Assembly (NCBI GenBank): GCA_001642005.1
Contig: LWCA01000406.1
Span: forward strand, 1 to 28,598
DNA: 28,598 nt
Reading direction: 5' to 3'
Origin: Intoshia linei
Taxonomy: Eukaryota > Orthonectida > Rhopaluridae
Shown here: one piece after another, positions 22,468 to 28,598 of the stretch
Layout: every line of letters begins with the position of its first letter
Position numbering within the stretch: position 1 is the first letter of the stretch
Position numbers and translations under genes: made by a program
The notes under the pieces: generated by a model
What the model saw: the letters and a program-made list of their open reading frames with translations, nothing else
Databases searched by the model: none
What the model was told of the DNA's origin: nothing

Positions 22468-23485
22468 ATGACTGCAAGACCGTATAATTCTCAGTGTTTG
22501 CTTTCAAACTGGTACGAAGACAGGGAACTCCAAGACGTAAGTTAAAATGTACACATTTTTAAAAATTAGTTTGCCGATAGGAATTTCAGACAATTAAAAA
22601 ACAATAATAAATTATTAACACAAAGTTGGAGTAAAATTACAAATCAATTATTGCAAGATGTATGCATTTTATATTCAAATAAATAAAAAATTCAGAAATC
22701 GCCTTCAATCATTACCGATGGACTTAAACATAATCAAAAAGTTTGTTTAAGTGCAAAAAATAATGGTTCCACAGTAGCAATAGGAATAAATCAAAGTGAA
22801 TGGGTTCTAAATTGTCAATATGTCTCTGATGCTACTAATAATAAAAAAATTGATATTGAACCAATGGATGAAATTGACGTTACGGGTTGTAAATACATTT
22901 CTGAAGATTCGATTAGAAATTCCCGATTTATTTTCAACATTGAATCGTATGAAATGGTTAAATATAATAATGTTTAGTGTCGATGCAGATGAAACTATTC
23001 AATATGGTAAATCAATTATGATATCTGTTGAATTTAATGATATAAAAGTAATTTATACTACAATAATATAAATAGATTTAAATTATTAGTACTATCTTGC
23101 CAGTGAAAAATCATTTGTTAAATGTGCGAGCATATCCAGAAATAATTCTGTATACCTAACTAAAAACCTCAATTATAGATGTCATTGGATGTTTATGTAT
23201 GGATTTCCTGAATATCAATTTGAAATGATGCATAAACCAGTCAAAGTTAATTTTACGTAGATTATTTTATAATATTTTTAGTGTGATATGCTCAATTTTA
23301 TAATCAACAGACATACAAACGAAAACTTGAATATAGAAGACGCTTTACATTAGTTAATTTTTTGTTGATATTTGTTTAATTGTTACCATAGCACTATATT
23401 TGGAAATGAATATGAAATAAGTACAAAAAATGTCAAAGGATCAAAAAGTAATTTATGGAAATTTTCAGCAAGTTGTATTATCTAA
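22468..23485 (+). CDS. CFAP161: CFAP161-like cilia and flagella associated protein
   Basis: Seven exons, 22468-22536, 22570-22659, 22696-22946, 22978-23047, 23090-23245, 23282-23352 and 23392-23485, with introns of 33, 36, 31, 42, 36 and 39 nt; 266 residues (human 301). CFAP161 is a microtubule inner protein of motile-cilium doublets. Matching segments in order: 'NWYEDRELQDFADRNFRQLK' with 'NNKLLTQSWSKI' (human EELMKDFLEKR...KLLIQ), 'ITDGLKHNQKVCLSA', 'SVDADETIQYGKSIMI', 'YRCHWMFMYGFPEYQFEM', 'INRHTNENL' and 'TIFGNEYEI', ending in a Trp-containing segment 'KGSKSNLWKF'. The N-terminal ~25 residues before NW are shorter than in vertebrates. The stop overlaps AATAAA (23484-23489). The 31 nt third intron is confirmed because it restores the conserved 'ESVDAD' junction. 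Confidence 0.85.
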
Positions 23486-23527
23486 TAAATAATTAATATA
23501 TGATATTATTGTGTGAAAACTAGCATA

Positions 23528-23599
23528 TCCCATGTGGTCCAATGGTTAGGATTCGGCGCTCTCACCGCCGCGGCCGGGGTTCAATTCCCCGCATGGGAG
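23528..23599 (+). tRNA. tRNA-Glu (anticodon CTC)
   Basis: A complete 72 nt cloverleaf: acceptor TCCCATG/CATGGGA, D-stem GTCC/GGAT, anticodon stem CGGCG/CGCCG with loop CTCTCAC (anticodon CTC, reading GAG), variable region CGGC, T-stem CGGGG/CCCCG with loop TTCAATT, discriminator G. B-box sequence GGTTCAATTCC is intact; no intron; CCA is not encoded, as normal in eukaryotes. It lies in the 162 bp gap between the convergent CFAP161 and Rrp40 genes. Confidence 0.97.
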
Positions 23600-23609
23600 T
23601 TTTTTTATT
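23600..23609 (+). terminator. RNA polymerase III T-run overlapping an opposing poly(A) signal
   Basis: Seven T residues (23600-23606) directly follow the tRNA discriminator and should stop Pol III. The same bases form TTTATT at 23604-23609, i.e. AATAAA on the minus strand, 40 bp past the Rrp40 stop. Confidence 0.7.
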
Positions 23610-23647
23610 TTAATTAACAGTAAAAAAAATGCCGTTTGAACATTTAA

Positions 23648-24488
23648 TTACTTTACACATACTTTTTCTAGTTGTCTGTGAAGATTACGTATATCTATTT
23701 TAGATAAATTTGCCAAAAATCCACTATTCTTTGTTTCATTAATTGATCTATTCAAAGATTTGAGAAATTGCATAATGCAATATGATTCCTCTTCGCTATT
23801 AGATTGTATCCATATTCTTCCGTTCATTCCAATAGAAGCCTCAAATTGACAAATAGAACCAATATCTTCTAATATCTTGCTTCTTTTATGAAGTATTCTA
23901 AATTTAGATATAGGTATACTTGGTAAAACTACTCTCTACAAAAAAATAGTGATGTTCTCATTAGATATCCGGTATTTGATAATTGATCCAAACCATAGTG
24001 TCGTCCACTTTCGTGAATACATGAAATTTCAGGGTCTACGTGATCTGCTGCCAATATAATTACTGCGTACACTAAATCACCCCTCTAAGATACATTATAA
24101 AAATAAAAAACGTGTCAAACCTTTAACATGGGTCTTGTTTTTTTAGTTGCTCCTTCAAAGTCTAATTTAGACAAGAGGGCAATTTTGTTGGCATTAATAT
24201 CGACAATATATGACTCACTTTTGACACTCACAATTATACCAATTACAAACTCTCCAACAGTCGGTGTATACTAAAAATTATTATTACAAAAATTTTACGG
24301 AATGATGTATATTTTACCTTTTTCTTATTTGAGTCTATCCAATGAATCCCTTCATTATTGTAATAACGACCGCATAATGTAGAAATATATTTTTGATCTT
24401 TAAATTCTATTCCGGGACCAATCTTAACCAGCGTTTCTTTTAAATCTAACTCTTTTCCTGGTAAGACTATGTTTCCTTGAATTTTCAT
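23648..24488 (-). CDS. EXOSC3: exosome subunit Rrp40 (EXOSC3)
   Basis: Four exons on the minus strand, 24488-24318, 24270-24121, 24084-23933 and 23897-23648, with introns of 47, 36 and 35 nt; 240 residues (human 275). Rrp40 is one of the three S1/KH cap proteins of the RNA exosome, guiding RNA 3' ends into the channel. The N-terminal domain starts 'GNIVLPGKELDL'; the S1 domain includes 'YTPTVGEFVIGIIVSV' and 'LSKLDFEGATKKTRP'; 'RGDLVYAVIILA' and 'PEISCIHESGR' follow as in the human protein. The KH domain has the Rrp40-specific 'GMNGRIW' loop. The third intron at first looked like a frameshift, but using the GT at 23932 restores a one-to-one alignment through 'LFFCREILHKRSKILEDIG'. Convergent with CFAP161, with a tRNA between. 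Confidence 0.95.
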
Positions 24489-25285
24489 AATTCTAATTTA
24501 TTAGATATACTTTAAACTCACATATTATCGTAGTAACAGCTCAAATTTGATGCCATAGAAACTATATATAAGCCATTCACTAGCAAATAAAATATAAATA
24601 TTTTAATGAAGTGACCTACAGTAAATAATATCTAAGATTGATACTTATGGATAAACTTAAAATGCGTGTACAACAGCGTGAAACATGGATATTTGCACTA
24701 TTTTACATAAAAGTAAATACTAAAATGTACATTTACAGTTAAAAACCGTACGGTGTAGCGCGCAAGAAATATGATAAAATTTGAACATCTGTTTTTTAAT
24801 GATTTTTGTAAATATTTAATTAATATGTAATTTGTAATAGATTGAATAATGAGATAAGAACGTAGTTAACAGATATTTTCGAAATTCAAAAATATTGATT
24901 TTTGTAATTAGACATAAATTGCATTCAAAATACGAATAAAATGTTAAGGTGTTACAAATTGAACGTATTATTTATGTTATACATTTATGGTATTAATAAA
25001 TTGTAAATTATACTTACAGAAGGGTGCTTCACGTCTATATTCTGATAAATTAACAATTTAATTAAAATTAATATAAGTATAATTATTAATTATATAATTG
25101 TGATTAACACAAATAATTATATATTTTAAATAATTAACTCATGTTTTTAAATTCTAACCTCATGTTGTTTACGCACATTCAATAGAGTTTAATTTTCTAA
25201 ACATTACTGTGTACTGTTATTACTTTTTTAGTCAACATTGGCAAAGTTATATTGCATTCCTTTTGAGAAGGTATTTTAGAATACA
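24489..25285. other. AT-rich spacer upstream of Rrp40
   Basis: Upstream flank of the Rrp40 gene up to the Tigger relic. One G/C-richer patch with the palindrome CCGTACGG and GCGCGC lies near 24747-24765. No exon chain or RNA gene recognised. Confidence 0.4.
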
Positions 25286-26520
25286 CAGTTCGACCCCCGT
25301 TTGGGACGAACCTCGGCAGCAGGTACCCCGCCTTTTGGAAACTTTTTAAATGTTGTATGAATTGTTTTCATAGTATTATTTAATATTTCCTATAAATAAG
25401 TGTCAAATAAACCTCGTTTTGGGGAACTTTATTTTTTTACAAAAATTTTAAATGAAAATGGCATTTTTATTTAATTTTCAACCATATTCAAAATGATGAA
25501 CGATAAATTAAAATATTACACAAAATTGGAAAAAGCTCAATTATTAAAAGATAAAAAGTTCTCCGAACGAAAACTGTGGCTTTTTGTAGAATAAGCCCAA
25601 ATAATCAAGTGATGAATGTCAATGTTGATGTAATACCGTCATCAAGCACCTATAATTATTTTGTTGAATTAGATAAATCCGTGTTTGAGACATCTTAAAG
25701 TTTAGGAAACAAGATGTCCCGGTTAATGGTACGAAATTAAAACATATTGCTTTAAATGTGGCTACACGATTGAATATTAACAATTTTGTTGCCTCAAATG
25801 GATAGTTGGATAGATTCAAATCCAGGCATGAATTATTATTTAAGTCAATTTATGCTGAAAGAAATCATGTGATAAGTCGAATTTAATTGATTTTTATGCA
25901 TTTTACGATGAGCACATACGTTAATATAAAACTGAGAATGTTTTATATTATGACGAAACCGCTTTATCTATTAAAAACCTTCCAAAGAAATCATTTGTTT
26001 AAAAAAACGATGAATGTAAAGTAACTAAATAAATGAAAAAAAAGTAACATTATTTTTATGTTGTAGTTTGGAGGGGAAAAGCTACAGTCATTGGTAATAG
26101 GAAAAAGTAAGAATCCTCGATGTATGAAAAATTTTTTTCCATCTGATTTTGGAGTTTTATATAATTCATTGGTAAATTTATGGATGACAAGCAATATTTT
26201 TTATGCATGGTTGATGGTTTTGAATTGTGAAATGAAGGATCAAAAGAGAAAATTGTACTTATTTTGGATAATGCTAGTTGCCATAAAGTTAGATTGTTTA
26301 AATACTAAGTTGCTTTTTTTACCAAAGAATGCAACAGCTTTAATTCAACCACTTGATATGGGTATCATAAAATCGTTTAAAAACCATTATTATAATGTAA
26401 TGAGAGAATTTTTCCTAACTATGAATTGTGAAGAATTATCAAATTACCTTTCTAATTTAAACATGAGGCAAGCTATTTTTATAATTTTTCAATTATGGGA
26501 AAAAATAACTGGAAACAATT
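25286..26520 (+). mobile_element. decayed Tigger/pogo DNA transposon
   Basis: Starts with a terminus-like sequence CAGTTCGACCCCCGTTTGGG at 25286, typical of Tigger ends. The transposase remnant follows from about 25493. No matching right terminal repeat is visible before the ferlin gene, so the 3' end is truncated or too diverged, and the end given is the end of recognisable transposase. The left target-site TA is not cleanly adjacent (TACA precedes CAGT). Confidence 0.65.
25493..26520 (+). pseudogene. Tigger/pogo DDE transposase, broken
   Basis: Traces in order: an N-terminal psq-like helix 'LEKAQLLKDKKFSERKL'; the CENP-B-type HTH 'VPVNGTKLKHIALNVATRL' then 'ASNG' and 'LDRFKSRHELLF', where the expected Trp codon is now a TAG stop (25803-25805); first Asp in 'YDETALSIKNLPKK' (25952); 'VIGKSKNPRCMKNF'; second Asp in 'LDNASCH' (26267); third Asp in 'LPKNATALIQPLDMGIIKSF' (26355). 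The first two Asp codons share one frame and the third lies in another, and several stops lie between. All three DDE residues can be found but no single frame holds them, so the gene is dead. Confidence 0.85.
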
Positions 26521-26814
26521 AAAAATTGCTGGAAAAATATAAATAAACACCGCGAAAGGACCCATATAACAATTTGTAATATAAAAACTAATGAAATCGA
26601 ATTTTTTATAGAAGAAGGTATATTTATATTAAACTATGACGAAGATTGTACATTAGTTTTATATATATCTTAACTACAATAGCATGCCGGATAAATATAT
26701 AATATGGATAAATATATGAGAAAAAAAAATTTTAAATATTGATATGATACGTCGTGTATTATACGATATTAGATAGATGTATATAATAAAAATTTATTTG
26801 ATACCACAAAAGTT
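26521..26814. other. spacer between Tigger relic and ferlin 3' end
   Basis: AT-rich, 294 bp, no coding or structured element recognised; may include the eroded right end of the Tigger element. Confidence 0.35.
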
Positions 26815-28250
26815 TTATTTAAAAATAATGCTTGCTGATTCACCCTAAAAGTTATTTTACACAAAATATAATAATTAATTTCATTACCAAAGCACAATAT
26901 AGCCAATATGCAATCGTAAATATGAAAAGAACTATTAATATTCCAAATATAATTGGATATTTGAATCTTTTCCACCAAATATATATAAGTGTTTTAATCG
27001 GCGAAGTGTACCAACAAAATGAAGTAGCAGGACGACTTAAACATTAAATATAATTTACATAATAAATACTTGGGTGGCTCTAGCTTGGGATATTGGTTAG
27101 GTTCATCTCTGGCATTACCACATGGTTTTTGAATAATTTCGTTTTTATCAACAATTTCCATTTCCATTTCGATTTTACCCTAAAATATAATTTTAAAGAC
27201 TGGTTTATTCATAAAATACACGACAAATTTTGTTATTATTATCATCCTTATCAAAAATGGGCCAGAATCCACGCAATCTTTTATTTTTGAAAAGTGACAC
27301 TCTTTTCTTGTTTAATTGTTTAATATTACACACCTTTGCACTTTTTGCAGGAGGGGGCAAGTTGTTTAAATGCATTTCCAAGGACCCTAGTTTATACATT
27401 AAGTTTAAAAACAAAACTTAATTTTTACCCAAATAATCATCTCTTGAAATGACATCATTATCCCAAGCTTGTATTATAAAAGTTGGCTCAACTTGTCTTT
27501 CAGCAGAATTTAGATTCCAAAAATGTTCCTTAAAAGTATAATAAATAAATATATTATATATTCACATATTAATAAATACCTTTTTCTTAATTACTATGGA
27601 ACTAGTTGAAGAAATATATTCAAAGGGAAACTTAAAACGCCAATTGAAACTAGCTTGTCCATCAAGACATCTAAGTTTAAAGAAATGTTTAATTTTCGAT
27701 GTTTCAGTTGTATATATAATATTTATAATCATAAAAATTAATAATAATAATAAAATTACTTTAAAATCCGATTAAAATATAAACCTATAATGTACATCTG
27801 TTTTCTGGGTTTCATCCTGTTCCGATATCCACCCTTTTATATATACATCACTCATCTTTTCACCAGTAATGGATGTTTCATCCAAATGCATATCGACGGT
27901 ACCGTAAATACAAACTCGGAGTTCATATCTGAATATTATATTAAACGTATCTTGATAAATATTTACTCTTTTGGTTGAATTTTCTTTATACAAATAGGTG
28001 GAGGTGGTGTTCCATGTTTCAAATTAAACATATCCACCCATAAATGAATATATCCCTAAAAATTAGCTTAAAAAAATAATATTTACCTGAGGTATCCCAG
28101 GTTGGTCAGGATTATATAACGTTCTAATTTCCACGTGTTCAGGTACAACCTTTATAACATTTTGCTCTGATAATGTATTAATGGCGTGTATTGCTAAACG
28201 TTCTCGTAGAGATTCTCCAAAATGCTGATGTTCCACGTTTAATTCATCCT
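26815..28250 (-). CDS. ferlin, C-terminal part (last C2 domain and membrane anchor)
   Basis: Nine visible exons on the minus strand: 28250-28087, 28055-27967, 27928-27785, 27670-27580, 27528-27429, 27386-27220, 27179-27070, 27035-26888 and 26844-26815; introns 31, 38, 114, 51, 42, 40, 34 and 43 nt; about 347 residues. Ferlins are tail-anchored multi-C2 proteins for Ca2+-dependent membrane fusion and repair. 'EHVEIRTLYNPDQPGIPQG' and 'LWVDMF' precede the last C2 domain ('YELRVCIYGTVDMHLDE', 'TGEKMSDVYIKGW', 'DVHYRCLDGQASFNWRF', 'IIQAWDNDVISRDDYLG'), whose Asp ligands are kept. 'SLFKNKRLRGFWPIFD', 'NARDEPN' and 'LEPPNRPATSFCWYTSPIK' match the ferlin C-terminal linker, then a transmembrane helix 'YPIIFGILIVLFIFTIAYWL' and a short lumenal end. 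The last 30 nt exon is the least certain; its stop overlaps AATAAA. The start lies beyond the window. Confidence 0.92.
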
Positions 28251-28449
28251 CTAAATTAAAAATATTAAGTTTAATGAATTATAATTATAGCATGCGATAT
28301 TTCCAGGTTTCGAATAAATAGTGAAATTTTGAATTATAAATATAAAATATTTTGATTTTATTAATGAATTAGTGAAAGACGTTCGAAATAGCGAGTATCA
28401 AAAAAGCGATCATCATAATAGCGATGTTAATAACATCGTATAGTGACTA
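28251..28449 (-). other. ferlin intron or upstream sequence
   Basis: Reads TTTAG into the first visible ferlin exon, so it begins as intron. No upstream ferlin exon could be recognised before the right edge, which implies that this intron is one of the long ones and contains the transposon end at 28450. Confidence 0.45.
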
Positions 28450-28598
28450 CAGTATAACCCCGTGTTGGGGCACCTTTTTTGAAAAGTGCCCCAAAAACTG
28501 AGCGTAATGATAATATTTTATTATGTATTACATTAATTGAACGTTGATAGTATTTAATCATAGTAAGAAAATTGATAAAGATTCGTTGATGGGGTATA
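28448..28598 (+). mobile_element. left end of a second pogo-like element, cut by the window
   Basis: TA (28448-28449) is followed by CAGTATAACCCCGTGTTGGG at 28450, a Tigger/pogo-type terminus. A perfect 9 bp inverted repeat follows, TTGGGGCAC (28465-28473) with GTGCCCCAA (28486-28494), like the subterminal hairpin of the MITE at 21111. The rest of the element lies outside the window. Confidence 0.65.

Noticed and set aside
23890-23945. Apparent 2-nt frameshift in Rrp40 before the KH domain
   Set aside because: Using the second GT (23932) and the TTTAG acceptor gives a standard 35 nt intron and a gap-free match to the family.
26832-27421. Several + strand frames opposite the ferlin 3' end
   Set aside because: The minus strand carries the ferlin exons; the + frames are shadows.

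Overview
The window is nuclear DNA from an animal with a compact, intron-miniaturised genome. It is strongly AT-rich. Genes are multi-exon with GT...(T)TTAG introns, most of them only 31-43 nt long (commonly 35-36 nt), on both strands with short gaps. The gene set is metazoan and largely motile-cell: a Phafin-type PH-FYVE protein, a ferlin, a BCL-2 family member, a septin with coiled-coil tail, NudE, the cilium protein CFAP161, an arrestin-domain protein, PRP4 kinase, the exosome subunit Rrp40, AATF/Bfr2 and an NME6-type nucleoside diphosphate kinase. Very short introns, small proteins and ciliary genes together suggest a highly reduced invertebrate such as an orthonectid (or, less likely, a dicyemid). 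That placement is inference; no species-specific marker is visible.

Layout. 1-3044: AT-rich, no recognised gene, with decayed copies of a short repeat. 3045-3497 (-) NME6-like kinase. 4640-5565 (+) Phafin (PH+FYVE), followed 68 nt later by an NHL six-blade propeller gene (5634-7036, +). 7122-8019 (-) BCL-2-like protein. 8649-10132 (+) shortened arrestin-domain protein. 10476-13500 (-) NudE/NDEL1, with a hAT transposon relic (10848-11660) inside one intron. 14048-15055 (+) AATF; 15063-15596 (-) unrecognised basic protein, tail to tail with AATF at 7 bp. 15823-18138 (+) septin; 18184-20641 (-) PRP4 kinase, tail to tail at 45 bp. 20642-22467 spacer with a pogo/Tigger-type MITE. 22468-23485 (+) CFAP161; 23528-23599 (+) tRNA-Glu(CTC); 23648-24488 (-) Rrp40/EXOSC3. 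25286-26520 broken Tigger/pogo transposase relic. 26815-28250 (-) 3' part of a ferlin, whose 5' part lies beyond the right edge. 28450-end: left terminus of another pogo-like element.

Gene models were built by hand by joining exons at GT...AG sites and checking phase and family alignment from memory; every exon set listed keeps frame. Most genes do not form one pathway. Phafin (PI3P endosomes), ferlin (membrane fusion), arrestin and BCL-2 are membrane/trafficking/death functions; AATF and Rrp40 are ribosome biogenesis/RNA processing; PRP4 is splicing; NudE, septin and CFAP161 are cytoskeletal or ciliary. The coherent theme is genome compaction: overlapping 3' ends, poly(A) signals overlapping stop codons, tiny introns and shortened proteins, alongside decayed DNA transposons confined to the few long introns and spacers.
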